A stretch of DNA of 64,000 bases, taken from the NCBI GenBank assembly GCA_964611645.1, contig CAZTAO010000023.1, positions 5,655 through 69,654 on the forward strand, read 5' to 3'. Positions 1 to 8,016 of the stretch are shown here, in pieces. The DNA comes from CAZTAO01 sp964611645 (lineage in GTDB: Bacteria > Armatimonadota > UBA5829). Made by a program: the position numbers and the translations under genes. The notes under the pieces are model-generated. The model saw nothing but the letters and a program-made list of their open reading frames with translations. It ran no database searches and had not been told where the DNA came from. Each line of letters begins with the position of its first letter. Position 1 is the first letter of the stretch.

Positions 1-145
1 CCATAAGCTTCTTCATTCGCTCCAGCCGAGATTGCGAAGCCGCAAACTGCGCCGATATCTCAACGGGAATATCCACCGCCCAACAGGCTGATACCGACAG
101 AAGTAGAGACACCAACGCCAAGAGCGCCACATTCCGAATACTCAT
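1..145 (-). CDS. Secreted or lipoprotein, N-terminal fragment
   Basis: This gene runs off the left edge and only its first 48 codons are visible. It starts at ATG (145-143) behind a GAGGCGGAG ribosome binding site. The protein opens with a hydrophobic signal (LLALVSLLLSVSAC) followed by a charged segment ending SRLERMKKLM. VSAC at residues 18-21 fits a lipobox, but CWA before VD could instead be a signal peptidase I site. It is divergent from the GH78 gene and shares a short promoter region with it. The function cannot be named because the mature domain lies outside the window. Confidence 0.7.
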   Translation of the reverse strand, partial: MSIRNVALLALVSLLLSVSACWAVDIPVEISAQFAASQSRLERMKKLM

Positions 146-182
146 ATCAACTCCGCCTCTTCCCAGATGGATAACTCGTATT

Positions 183-211
183 ATGTTACCAATCCCCACT
201 CACATAGTCAA
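183..211 (-). promoter_or_regulatory. Sigma-70-like promoter for the left-edge gene
   Basis: Read on the minus strand, TTGACT (211-206) and TAACAT (188-183) are 17 bases apart and lie about 40 bases upstream of the ATG at 145. This is consensus matching only. Confidence 0.45.
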
Positions 212-220
212 CGCATATTC

Positions 221-249
221 TTGACAGCAAGCCACCCTTCCACTATCAT
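221..249 (+). promoter_or_regulatory. Sigma-70 promoter for the first GH78 gene
   Basis: A perfect -35 TTGACA (221-226) is followed after 17 bases by TATCAT (244-249). This predicts a start near 256 and a short leader to the GTG at 285. It lies back to back with the minus-strand promoter at 183-211. Confidence 0.65.
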
Positions 250-284
250 ACGCAGGATGCTCGAGAAGAGCACGGGAGGCAGCA

Positions 285-2945
285 GTGGCAGAGAAGTTGG
301 GCATACCGCGCGAGGTCGAGAACGCCAAGTGGATATGGACAGATGACGACCCGGCGGAGTCGGATGTGTGGGTATACGCCCGAAAGCAGTTCAATGTGGA
401 GAATCCGGACGGCGCGAAGCTGAGTATTACGGCGGATACGCGCTACTGCGTTTGGGTGAACGGCAAACAACTCGGGTTTGGCCCCCCGAAATCGCACGTT
501 GAGACCCCAACTCTGGACACCTACCCGATTGCAGACCTGTTGCTTCGCGGCGAGAATCAGATTACCGTACTCGTCTACAGCTTCGGCGAAGAGGGCTACA
601 TCTGCGCGCTGATGCCAGTTCGCGGTGCGCTGCTGGCTTCAATTGGAGTGGACGGCAAGCTTATCGCGACGGACTCCTCGTGGAAAGTCCATCGCGAATA
701 CGCGTACTGCCAGACCGGCGTCCGCCTGAACGAGAACCAGCCCTACATGGAGCAGTTCGATGCGCGCGTGAAAATGTCGGATCACTGGGATCAGTGGGAT
801 TCCGATGACCCATGGCAGCCTGCGACGGAGCTTTCCGGCCCGATCTATCCTCCTTGGACATCAATCGAATCCCGCGATATACCGCTTTTCAATTGGAAGA
901 CTCGCCCCCCGGACTCACTGCTGGAGTGGGGCATCAGCGAGTATGATTCCCCCGTTGTCGAGATTGCAACCTCCAGCATTTCGCGGGAGATCGGTCAGGC
1001 GCGGCACTTACCACCAAACTCCGACTCGCTCACGATAGCTCTCGGACTTGGTGGCAAGCCGGACGCGGTCACACTCGATGCCACCGGACTGAGCGAAACC
1101 CAGGGCTGCTACGTAGTCTATGACTTCGGCCGCGTGTGGACGGGGTATCCAGTAATCGTGCTCAGAGGGGCCTCCGGGACAATTGTCGATCTCAGCTATG
1201 CCGAAGGGTTGGTGAGAGGCAGGGTTGACCCATCAAAACAGACGCTGGTGTACACAGACAGGATTATTCTTGGCGACAAACCGCTGATCCACCGGATTAT
1301 GCTTCCCAAGTGCTTGAGGTACATGCAGGTGGATGTACGCCGAGGCAAAACCCAGTTAGAGAGTGTTGCTCTGGGGGTAAGCACATACCCCGTCCAAAGG
1401 CACGGCCTGTTCCACTGCAGCGACCCTGTTCTGGACCAGGCTTGGGAGATCAGCGCGCATACTTTGCAGCTTTGTATGGAAGACAGCTATATGGACACCC
1501 CCTGGCGGGAGCGGGGGGCTTGGCTGGGGGATGTGGTCCCGGAAGTTCACGCCAACTACTACAGCTTCGGAGACGCCGCCCTTATCCGCCGATTCCTCAA
1601 GCAGCACGCGCGAGGCCAGAAACCAGACGGCTCCTTGAACGGCAAGTATCCGGGCAAGGCCAGTTCCGATCTATCGACATGGAACCTCACCTACGCCTTC
1701 GTGCTGATAGACTATGTCCGCCACACCGGCGACACCAAGCTTGCCGAGGACCTTTGGCCGACGGTGCATAGCATCACCCGCTGGCTGGACGGCTACCTCC
1801 GGGAAGACGGCCTCTACGGCGACTTCCCCCTCAAGGTCACTCCAACGGATAATATCTATACATTTATAGACTGGGCACCGGTCAACACCGCCGGGGCCAA
1901 TGCGGCTTTCAATGCCTTTGCACACATGTTCTGGCAAGCCTGCGCGGAGTTGGCCGAGTTCGCCACTCAGTCACGATCTACAGATTCTGCCACCCCCATC
2001 ATCCTGAGCTTGTCGAAGGATGGATCCACGCCACAAGACACAGAGGAGTGCACACTTCGACAAGCTCAGTGTGATGGTAGTGGCACACTTCGACAAGCTC
2101 AGTGTGATGATGTCGCTTTGGCGTGTCGGACCAAAGCTGACCGCCTCCGCGACAACTTCCGCAAGATGTTCTGGGACAAAGACAAACGGGTCTTCGTGAA
2201 CGGTGTCAATGACGGCAAGCGTCTCGCCAGATACGGGGTCCACGAGAACGTGCTGTCCATTCTGGCCGGGATAGCGTCGGATAATCAGAAGCGGGATATC
2301 CTGGCTAGCTTTGATGATGAGGTATTGTCCTCCATCTTCACAGTCAACCCCGACGTCTGCGATGTGCATTGGTGCGTGGACATTGCTCTCAACAAGTACC
2401 CCTGGGACGACACCAAGCCCGTGCCGGTCGGGACAGCCTACTTCTCCTACTGGCTCCTACAATCTCTGTGCGAGATGGGGAAAGTGGACCTGGCGCTGGA
2501 GTTCATTCGGAAACACTGGGGCGAGTGGTCCAGAAAAGGCGCAACGACAGTCTGGGAGGAGTGGACGGGAGAAGGCTCTCTTTCCCACGCCTGGTCGTCG
2601 TCTCCAATAGTAGTTTTCGGTAAGTACGTGCTAGGCGCATCGCCAACCAACGATCCTGCGCACTGGCAGGTCTTCCCCGACCGAGGCGGCCTGGACTGGG
2701 CCTACGGCCGAGTGCCGACCCCGTCGGGGACGTTGGCGGTTTCCTGGAAATGGGACGGCGGATGGCAAGCCGAGTTGAGCATTCCCACCGGCCTGACTGT
2801 AGCATTCGGCTTGCCGGAGTCGGAGATTGCTGGCTTGGAGGTTGACGGCCAGCCCGCGCAGTCACAGTTCAGGAGCGGCAACCGCCTCTGCGTGAAGCTC
2901 GGGGAAGGGCGGCACGAGATCAGGACTTCATTGCCCTCCAGGTAA
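285..2945 (+). CDS. GH78-type alpha-L-rhamnosidase-like protein
   Basis: This 886-aa protein has the layout of bacterial alpha-L-rhamnosidases: N-terminal beta domains (ITADTRYCVWVNGK at about 46-59), a central alpha/alpha six-hairpin barrel (about 380-760) and a C-terminal beta domain. MDTPWRERGAWLGD at 403-416 matches the family's conserved acidic block (usually DCPQREERLGWTGD-like), so activity on alpha-L-rhamnosides is plausible; the substrate is inferred. No signal peptide is visible, so it is probably cytoplasmic. GTG 285 was chosen for the GGGAGGC upstream. Two oddities: repeats at 1997-2109 add about 38 residues (571-608) to a barrel loop, and a palindrome at 2934-2958 supplies the stop codon. 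Confidence 0.85.
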   Translation: MAEKLGIPREVENAKWIWTDDDPAESDVWVYARKQFNVENPDGAKLSITADTRYCVWVNGKQLGFGPPKSHVETPTLDTYPIADLLLRGENQITVLVYSFGEEGYICALMPVRGALLASIGVDGKLIATDSSWKVHREYAYCQTGVRLNENQPYMEQFDARVKMSDHWDQWDSDDPWQPATELSGPIYPPWTSIESRDIPLFNWKTRPPDSLLEWGISEYDSPVVEIATSSISREIGQARHLPPNSDSLTIALGLGGKPDAVTLDATGLSETQGCYVVYDFGRVWTGYPVIVLRGASGTIVDLSYAEGLVRGRVDPSKQTLVYTDRIILGDKPLIHRIMLPKCLRYMQVDVRRGKTQLESVALGVSTYPVQRHGLFHCSDPVLDQAWEISAHTLQLCMEDSYMDTPWRERGAWLGDVVPEVHANYYSFGDAALIRRFLKQHARGQKPDGSLNGKYPGKASSDLSTWNLTYAFVLIDYVRHTGDTKLAEDLWPTVHSITRWLDGYLREDGLYGDFPLKVTPTDNIYTFIDWAPVNTAGANAAFNAFAHMFWQACAELAEFATQSRSTDSATPIILSLSKDGSTPQDTEECTLRQAQCDGSGTLRQAQCDDVALACRTKADRLRDNFRKMFWDKDKRVFVNGVNDGKRLARYGVHENVLSILAGIASDNQKRDILASFDDEVLSSIFTVNPDVCDVHWCVDIALNKYPWDDTKPVPVGTAYFSYWLLQSLCEMGKVDLALEFIRKHWGEWSRKGATTVWEEWTGEGSLSHAWSSSPIVVFGKYVLGASPTNDPAHWQVFPDRGGLDWAYGRVPTPSGTLAVSWKWDGGWQAELSIPTGLTVAFGLPESEIAGLEVDGQPAQSQFRSGNRLCVKLGEGRHEIRTSLPSR
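1997..2109. repeat. Three copies of an interspersed repeat inside a GH78 gene
   Basis: Three copies of a 26-bp repeat lie in frame: 1997-2022 in one orientation (contains CTGAGCTTGTCGAAGGATG), then 2051-2076 and 2084-2109 in the other (each starting CACACTTCGACAAGCTCAGT). They translate to ILSLSKD and two TLRQAQCD peptides. A fourth copy is intergenic at 62420-62445. The reading frame survives, so this is a tolerated insertion. Confidence 0.9.
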
Positions 2946-2958
2946 GATACCTGGAGGG
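2934..2958. repeat. Palindrome overlapping the GH78 stop codon
   Basis: CCCTCCAGGTA (2934-2944) and TACCTGGAGGG (2948-2958) form a perfect 11-bp stem with a 3-base loop. The GH78 stop codon TAA (2943-2945) is inside it. The same palindrome recurs at 19993-20019. No T-run follows, so it is not a standard terminator. Confidence 0.85.
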
Positions 2959-2972
2959 ATAATCCGCTAGCG

Positions 2973-3056
2973 CTGAGTAGCCGCGAGGAACGAGCGGCGT
3001 ATCGAAGCGCGGGATGCCAGACTTGCCCTTCGATACGCTCGCAGGCTCGCACTCAG
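2973..3056. repeat. Imperfect intergenic palindrome
   Basis: CGTATCGAAG (2998-3007) pairs with CTTCGATACG (3028-3037), flanked by further partly complementary arms (CTGAGT at 2973, ACTCAG at 3051). It fills most of the gap between the GH78 gene and the first regulator gene and resembles a dispersed REP-like element. Confidence 0.6.
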
Positions 3057-3181
3057 GGCAAGCGGGATAGCCTCCAACTCGGAACTAGGAACCAGGAACT
3101 CGGAACTGCGGCGCGCCGCTTGCTTTGTTTGTAGACATGCCGTAAACTATTGTGGCAGCGTCTAAGACTGGCAGCACACTC

Positions 3182-3765
3182 ATGCGACCTAAAACAATTA
3201 CTACTAACAGCGTTGGAACCAGGCTAAGGAGTTTCCGGGAAGAGCGGAGCCTCTCGATGCGGGAACTGGCCCTAANNNNNNNNNNGCCCTAATATCGGGA
3301 GTCTCGGTAAGCCTGATCTCCAAGATCGAGGGCGGGAAAGTCTCTCCGACCGTTATGTCCCTCCAGAAGCTCCTCGACGCCATGGACATAGACCTCTACG
3401 AGCTTTTTCTGGATAAGTCCGCCGGTAACCTCTCCGAACAGATTGTCTTCAAGCAGTCTGAGATGGCTGTCTCCAAAGACGCCGAACGGGTCTGGCGCTA
3501 TGCCTTCCCCAAGCACCCGGACATCAAAGCCGAGCTTACTTACGAAGAGTATCAACCCCACACCAAGGCGGCCGAAAGAGAAACCCACCGCGGCGACATC
3601 CTGGGATATGTGATCTCCGGGGTCTTGAGCCTGGAAGTCAACGGCAAAGGCGTATTCAAAGCCGAAGCCGGTGACGCCTTCTACGTAAAAGCCCGCCAAC
3701 CCCACATAGCCCGCAACGATGGCGACGAAGTTCTCAAGCTGGTAGCGGTGGTCCTGCTTGCCTAG
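3182..3765 (+). CDS. XRE-family regulator with C-terminal cupin, interrupted by a scaffold gap
   Basis: An N-terminal helix-turn-helix (REERSLSMREL before the gap, SLISKIEGGKVSP after) is followed by a cupin domain (GDILGYVISG, GDAFYVKARQPH). Such proteins bind DNA and sense a small ligand in the cupin, often controlling nearby catabolic genes; the ligand is unknown. The N-run at 3276-3285 interrupts the frame. GCCCTAA occurs on both sides of it; merging that 7-base overlap and dropping the Ns restores one frame from ATG 3182 to the stop at 3765 and gives the expected sequence RELALISGVSVSLISKIE. The gene is therefore probably intact (about 188 aa). It is a paralogue of the next gene. Confidence 0.85.
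3276..3285. other. Assembly gap (10 N) with duplicated flanks
   Basis: Ten Ns are flanked by GCCCTAA on the left (3269-3275) and on the right (3286-3292). The repeated flank indicates two contig ends that really overlap by 7 bases, not missing DNA. Confidence 0.9.
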
Positions 3766-3770
3766 GCTAA

Positions 3771-3814
3771 GTTTCGGGATTTCCGCTCCGCAAGCTCCAC
3801 TCAAATCCCGAAAC
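3771..3814. repeat. Palindromic repeat (GTTTCGGGAT / AATCCCGAAAC type)
   Basis: GTTTCGGGAT at 3771-3780 and its complement AAATCCCGAAAC at 3803-3814 enclose a short GC-rich loop just after the first regulator gene. Two related copies lie at 55041-55181. Confidence 0.75.
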
Positions 3815-3860
3815 ACCGAAACTGCCCCCTTCACATCACAGTCACAATTCCTGGTTGACC

Positions 3861-3914
3861 TTACGCTTGGAGAACCGCCCCCTAGCCCCCTCCTAGCGAG
3901 GAGGGGGAATGCGC
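3861..3914. repeat. CCCTAGCCCCCTCC-type hairpin repeat
   Basis: A GC-rich hairpin (CCCCCTCC against GGAGGGGG) preceded by TTACGCTTGGAGAACC. Similar copies occur at 28347-28390 (opposite orientation) and 42691-42800 (one of each orientation), always between genes. Confidence 0.75.
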
Positions 3915-3992
3915 CCGCCTCTACACGTCCTCAGCATATACCCCCATCCCCCCAAACTGTGTAATATATGCCTCACTTGAACGATATTTCGC

Positions 3993-4022
3993 TTGCTTTT
4001 GCTGCCTGATGTGTTGTAATAT
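3993..4022 (+). promoter_or_regulatory. Possible promoter of the second XRE-cupin gene
   Basis: TTGCTT (3993-3998) and TAATAT (4017-4022) are separated by 18 bases. The predicted transcript start near 4030 argues against the GTG at 4032 and for ATG 4041 or GTG 4080 as start codon. Confidence 0.4.
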
Positions 4023-4040
4023 GTTGCTAAAGTGGGTAGT

Positions 4041-4622
4041 ATGAGGCACACACACTGGGCCTCAGGCGGGCGGGAAACTGTGGACGTTGGACACCAACTG
4101 AAAACCCTGCGGGAGAACCGCAAACTATCTATGCGCGAACTCGCCGCGATGTCGGGGATTTCGATGAGTCTGGTATCGAAGATCGAGTCGAGCAAGGTAT
4201 CTCCTACCGTTATGACGCTGCACAAGCTCGTTGAAGCCATGAACGTGGACCTGTTTGAGTTCTTCTTCGACCGCTCGGCAGGCAGCCCGTCTGAGCAGAT
4301 AGTCTTTCAGCAGTCGGATATGGTAGTCTCACAGGACCCCGAGCACATCTGGCGCTACGCCTTTCCCAGGTATCCCGATATCCGGGCGCAGCTTGTGGAA
4401 GCGGAGTACATGCCGCATTCCCGCGTGATCGAGAAGGAAAAGCACAAGGGCGATGTGTTCGGCTTCGTGGTTTCCGGAGAATTGACCATTGAGACCAAGG
4501 AGACCGGGGCCGTAAAGGTCAAGGCCGGGGACGCCTACTATATAAAGGCCAACCTGCCGCACGTTTCTAAGAATGACGGAGACGAGCCGCTGAAACTGGT
4601 GGCAGTCAACCTACTGGTTTGA
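4041..4622 (+). CDS. XRE-family regulator with C-terminal cupin
   Basis: This is an HTH-XRE domain (LRENRKLSMREL, SMSLVSKIESSKVSP) joined to a cupin (GDVFGFVVSGELTIE, GDAYYIKANLPHVSKNDGDEPLKL), about 193 aa. It is a cytoplasmic DNA-binding regulator with a probable small-molecule sensor. It is a close paralogue of the upstream gene; the pair precedes the aminotransferase and sugar-isomerase genes and probably controls part of the locus. The start is uncertain: ATG 4041 is given, but GTG 4032 and GTG 4080 are in frame, and GTG 4080 would begin nearer the HTH as in many family members. Confidence 0.85.
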   Translation: MRHTHWASGGRETVDVGHQLKTLRENRKLSMRELAAMSGISMSLVSKIESSKVSPTVMTLHKLVEAMNVDLFEFFFDRSAGSPSEQIVFQQSDMVVSQDPEHIWRYAFPRYPDIRAQLVEAEYMPHSRVIEKEKHKGDVFGFVVSGELTIETKETGAVKVKAGDAYYIKANLPHVSKNDGDEPLKLVAVNLLV

Positions 4623-4683
4623 ACCAACTAATCGGAGCAAAAAGCTCCATCGATTCCTTGCAATTACAGGGGGGGTAATTAGC

Positions 4684-5976
4684 GTGATAGCAATAGAAGA
4701 ACAACTGGCCATCAATGGCGGCCCGAAAGCCAAGACCACACCTGGTACACCGATGTACCCGGGAGGACTGGAGATTGGCGATGAGGAAAGGGAGCAAGTG
4801 CTCGAAGTCCTCGACCGAAAGTACCTGTTCAGGTATTACGGACCGGCGGAATTCCCGTCCAAGGTAAATGAGTTCGAGAAGAAGTTCGCCGCGAAGATGG
4901 GATCCAAGCACTGCCTAGCGATGAATAGCTGCACGTCCTCCCTCATCAGCGCTCTGATTGCGGTTGGCGTCGGCCCCGGCGCCGAGGTCCTGGTGACCGG
5001 CTATACATTCTTTGCTTCCTGCGCGGCTATAGTCGCGGCGAAGGCTGTCCCGGTGATATGCGAAATCGACGACACCCTCACCATCGACCCGAATGACATC
5101 GAGAAGAAGATCACCAAGTTCACCAAGGCCATCGTGGTTGTCCACATGCGCGGCGTTCCGTGCGACATGGACGCGATCATGGCCATCGCCAGGAAGCACA
5201 ACCTCAAGGTAGTGGAAGACGCGGCCCAGGCGTGCGGCGGAACCTACAAGGGCAAGGCTCTTGGGACTTTCGGCGATGTTGGCTGCTTCAGTTTCCAGTA
5301 TCACAAGATCATCACCGCCGGCGAGGGTGGGGCGTGCCTTACCGACGACGACAATATCTATGACAGGCTAATGGGCTACCACGATACCGCCGCTTGCTGG
5401 AGACCAGAGAGGTTCGGCGAAGAGCGATACCGCGGAGAGCTGTTCTGCGGAGTCAACTACCGGATGGGAGAGCTTGCGGGCGCGGTTATGATTGCGCAGC
5501 TTGGAAAGCTCGACACCCTGGTTGCGCAGATGCGAGACCACAAGGCGCGCATCAAGAGCCAGATCAAGGGGCTTCCGGGAATCACATTCAGAAGACTCAA
5601 CGACGAGGCGGGCGACACTGCCATCTGCCTTATGTTCATGCTGGATGACAAGTCCAGGGTTGGGCCGTTTGTCGACGCTCTGCAGGCCGAGGGAGTGGAT
5701 GTCGCGGGCGTGTTCAACAAAGGCATTCCGGACTGGCACATCTACTCTCACTGGAAGCATGTCATAGATCAGTCGACCCCGACCTCCGAGGGGTGTCCCT
5801 ACAAGTGTCCCCTCTACAAGGGAGACGCTCCGGCCCACTACAGCGATAATATGTGCCCGAACACCACCGAGATACTTTCCAGGACAATCCACCTGGACAT
5901 ACCGTCGCAACTGACGGACGAAGATTGTGACATGATAGCCAAGGGCATCCGCAAAGTCGCCCTTGCGCTTCTATAG
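4684..5976 (+). CDS. DegT/DnrJ/EryC1/StrS family PLP aminotransferase
   Basis: This 430-aa fold-type I PLP enzyme belongs to the sugar or AHBA-synthase-like aminotransferases. The Schiff-base lysine is K208 in SFQYHKIITAGEGG, with the cofactor aspartate D179 in VEDAAQACGGTYKG. Family members transfer an amino group to a keto sugar or cyclitol; the substrate here is unknown. The start is GTG 4684, soon after a GGGGGG tract. It lies 12 bases from the next TIM-barrel gene and so is probably co-transcribed, which suggests joint processing of a keto-sugar. Confidence 0.85.
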   Translation: MIAIEEQLAINGGPKAKTTPGTPMYPGGLEIGDEEREQVLEVLDRKYLFRYYGPAEFPSKVNEFEKKFAAKMGSKHCLAMNSCTSSLISALIAVGVGPGAEVLVTGYTFFASCAAIVAAKAVPVICEIDDTLTIDPNDIEKKITKFTKAIVVVHMRGVPCDMDAIMAIARKHNLKVVEDAAQACGGTYKGKALGTFGDVGCFSFQYHKIITAGEGGACLTDDDNIYDRLMGYHDTAACWRPERFGEERYRGELFCGVNYRMGELAGAVMIAQLGKLDTLVAQMRDHKARIKSQIKGLPGITFRRLNDEAGDTAICLMFMLDDKSRVGPFVDALQAEGVDVAGVFNKGIPDWHIYSHWKHVIDQSTPTSEGCPYKCPLYKGDAPAHYSDNMCPNTTEILSRTIHLDIPSQLTDEDCDMIAKGIRKVALALL

Positions 5977-5988
5977 AGGAGAGCGCGA

Positions 5989-6813
5989 ATGCCGAAAGTA
6001 GACGTCTGCATTGAGATGGTGTTCACCGAACTGCCTTATGAGCAGCGCATAGCCGAGATAGCCAAGTGCGGCTTCAAAACGGTTGAGTTCTGGTTCCATG
6101 ATGCTACGTTCGACGGGGCAGGCTGTGATACCGGCACCAAGGATGCCAGGGTCCTCAAGCAGGTATGCGGGGACAGCGGCGCGAGCATCAACAATATGGT
6201 GGTCAATGCGCCTGACGGTTCCTTCGGCGGCTCGCCGGTGGATTCCGGGGACTTCGCCAAGTACATCGACCGCCTGCACGAAGTGATCGCATTCTCGAAG
6301 GCCGCCGGCATCGGCATGGCAATAACGTGCTCCGGTAACCTGGTCCCCGGCCTGGCCAGACCGCAGATGCGGGCGAACCTCGAAAAGGCCTGGGCAGAAG
6401 CTGCGCGGATCGCGGAAAAAGAGTCGTATACTCTGGTAGTCGAGCCGCTGAACACTTACGTGAACCACCCCGGCTACTACCTGGATTCCTCCTCCGAGGC
6501 TGCCGAGGTAGTTCGATCCATCAACAGCCCCAACTTCAAGCTGCTTTACGACGTCTACCATATGCAGATAATGGAAGGCAACGTGATAGCCAATATCGAG
6601 AAGAACATCGATATCATCGGCCACTTCCACGCGGCATGTGTGCCTGGCAGAAACGAACTGATGAACGGCGAGCTGAACTATCGGGCCATCATCAAGAAGA
6701 TAAACGATCTGGGCTACACGGGCGCATTTGGGTTGGAGTACAGCCCGACTATGCCCAGCGCCCAGTCACTCAAGTCCACCCGCGATTTCCTCGGCGACTT
6801 GATGGCTGCCTAA
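5989..6813 (+). CDS. Hydroxypyruvate-isomerase-like TIM barrel
   Basis: A 274-aa xylose-isomerase-like TIM barrel (AP-endonuclease 2 fold). Motifs LVVEPLN, HPGYYLDSS, LLYDVYHMQIMEGN and HFHAACVPGRNE match the hydroxypyruvate isomerase branch and supply the metal-binding Glu, Asp, His and Glu residues. It likely isomerises a short aldose/ketose or keto acid in the cytoplasm; the true substrate is unknown. The start ATG follows GAGGAGAG. It forms a short operon with the aminotransferase and ends at a good terminator (6845-6877). Confidence 0.8.
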   Translation: MPKVDVCIEMVFTELPYEQRIAEIAKCGFKTVEFWFHDATFDGAGCDTGTKDARVLKQVCGDSGASINNMVVNAPDGSFGGSPVDSGDFAKYIDRLHEVIAFSKAAGIGMAITCSGNLVPGLARPQMRANLEKAWAEAARIAEKESYTLVVEPLNTYVNHPGYYLDSSSEAAEVVRSINSPNFKLLYDVYHMQIMEGNVIANIEKNIDIIGHFHAACVPGRNELMNGELNYRAIIKKINDLGYTGAFGLEYSPTMPSAQSLKSTRDFLGDLMAA

Positions 6814-6844
6814 CTGAATACTGACGTCCGTTGACGGGGTTCAT

Positions 6845-6877
6845 GGGGATTCGGAATGAATCCCCTTTACTTTTATT
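6845..6877 (+). terminator. Rho-independent terminator
   Basis: GGGGATTC (6845-6852) and GAATCCCC (6858-6865) form a perfect 8-bp stem with a 5-base loop, followed by TTTACTTTTATT. It closes the aminotransferase/isomerase operon. Confidence 0.75.
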
Positions 6878-7002
6878 ACGAGCGATCCGAACTTTGATCG
6901 GGTGCGATTTGCAATCGCACCCGCACGAGAACGAGACGCGGTGTTCTGTTGCATGCGCGACTGCAAATCGCGCACGATCCTGGCTTTTATTATGAGCGAT
7001 CC
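6870..7002. repeat. Hairpin-bearing element between near-identical direct repeats
   Basis: CTTTTATTACGAGCGATCC (6870-6888) and CTTTTATTATGAGCGATCC (6984-7002) are 19-bp direct repeats with one mismatch. Between them lie a perfect 10-bp hairpin (GGGTGCGATT 6900-6909 with AATCGCACCC 6913-6922) and a 7-bp stem (TGCGCGA 6954-6960 with TCGCGCA 6968-6974). This looks like a small inserted or duplicated element, or a structured leader of the next gene. Confidence 0.65.
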
Positions 7003-7032
7003 CTATGATATCGATTGGAGTGAGTTTTTGAC

Positions 7033-8016
7033 ATGACACCCAGAGAAGCGGTCATCGCGACGCTGAAACGTGAACCATCCGAGTTCGTACCAGGAAACGT
7101 GTTCTTCTCCACCGCTCAGGCTGAGAAGATTCTCCTCCCTGGTCCGTGCTCCAAAGCCGAGGAAGACCTGGACGGTTACAAGATGGAGTTCGCCCGGGCC
7201 ACCGGAAGCTGCATTATCGATGTCTCCGGCAACCTGCGCGGCAGGCTTGTGGAGAAGACCGAAAACTCGATGATTATCGAACTGGACAACGGCACCCGCA
7301 GGCTTATCGTAATGGAGCCTGAATACTTCTACGACACCCTCTCCCGGCCAATGGACGGCCACTACGACCTCACCAAGATGAACCTCCCCGACCCTGACAC
7401 ATACCAGGATTACTGGGACGGGGTTGCGGAGTCGGTGAAGAAGTTCAAGGAAGCCGGGTTCTGGGTCAACGGCACGCTCGACGGATTCTACGCAGGTCTG
7501 TGGGAGCACGTTCGGCGAATCGAGGACGTGCTGGTGGATATCGCGGAAGACACGCCGTTCGCCAAAGAACTGGTCGATATGTGGGGCACTTTCAAGTGCA
7601 AATGCGCGAACAAGCTGTTGGAGTGCGATGTCGATGGCATCTGGTGGACCGACGACCTCGGCAGCAACACCGGCCCGATCATGTCGCCAAAAGCCTACAA
7701 GAAGTTCTTCTGGCCGTGGCACAAGCGCGCCGCCGAGATTGCCAACGAGTACGGCAAAGTCGCAATGATGCACAGCCACGGAAACATCAACATGCTCCTG
7801 CCGGATATGGTAGAGACAGGCATCGACGTCCTCAACCCGATCGGCCCCTCAGACGGCATGGACCTGAAGCACGTGAAGGAAACGTACGGAGACAGACTCT
7901 GCCTGTGCGGCGGGATCAGCAAGTTCCTTGCGGATATGTCCGTTAACCAGATCCGGGAGCACCTGGACGAAGTCTACCGGGTCGGCTCCAAGGACAGCGG
8001 CTTCATAGCCGCCTAA
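7033..8016 (+). CDS. Uroporphyrinogen decarboxylase family protein, prematurely stopped
   Basis: This 327-aa protein has the URO-D/methyltransferase barrel fold (VNGTLDGFYAGLWEHV, DDLGSNTGPIMSPKAYKKFFWP, LCLCGGISK). In sugar-degradation loci such proteins are usually not haem enzymes but relatives of corrinoid-dependent methyltransferases; the role here is not known. ATG 7033 follows GGAGTGAG. The open frame ends at TAA 8014-8016 after GFIAA, but the same frame continues with a family-like C-terminus (GGGVHRDMTPENFQAYLDL) to TGA 8104-8106. A GAA-to-TAA change, or a sequence error, is the simplest explanation, so the visible protein lacks about 30 residues. Confidence 0.75.
   Translation: MTPREAVIATLKREPSEFVPGNVFFSTAQAEKILLPGPCSKAEEDLDGYKMEFARATGSCIIDVSGNLRGRLVEKTENSMIIELDNGTRRLIVMEPEYFYDTLSRPMDGHYDLTKMNLPDPDTYQDYWDGVAESVKKFKEAGFWVNGTLDGFYAGLWEHVRRIEDVLVDIAEDTPFAKELVDMWGTFKCKCANKLLECDVDGIWWTDDLGSNTGPIMSPKAYKKFFWPWHKRAAEIANEYGKVAMMHSHGNINMLLPDMVETGIDVLNPIGPSDGMDLKHVKETYGDRLCLCGGISKFLADMSVNQIREHLDEVYRVGSKDSGFIAA

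Noticed and set aside
3276..3285. Real missing segment or mobile insertion at the N-run
   Set aside because: The repeated GCCCTAA flanks and frame restoration on merging show an artificial scaffold gap.
8014..8016. Recoding of TAA as an amino acid
   Set aside because: No recoding signal is visible and other genes in the window end at TAA normally. A mutation or sequence error is simpler.
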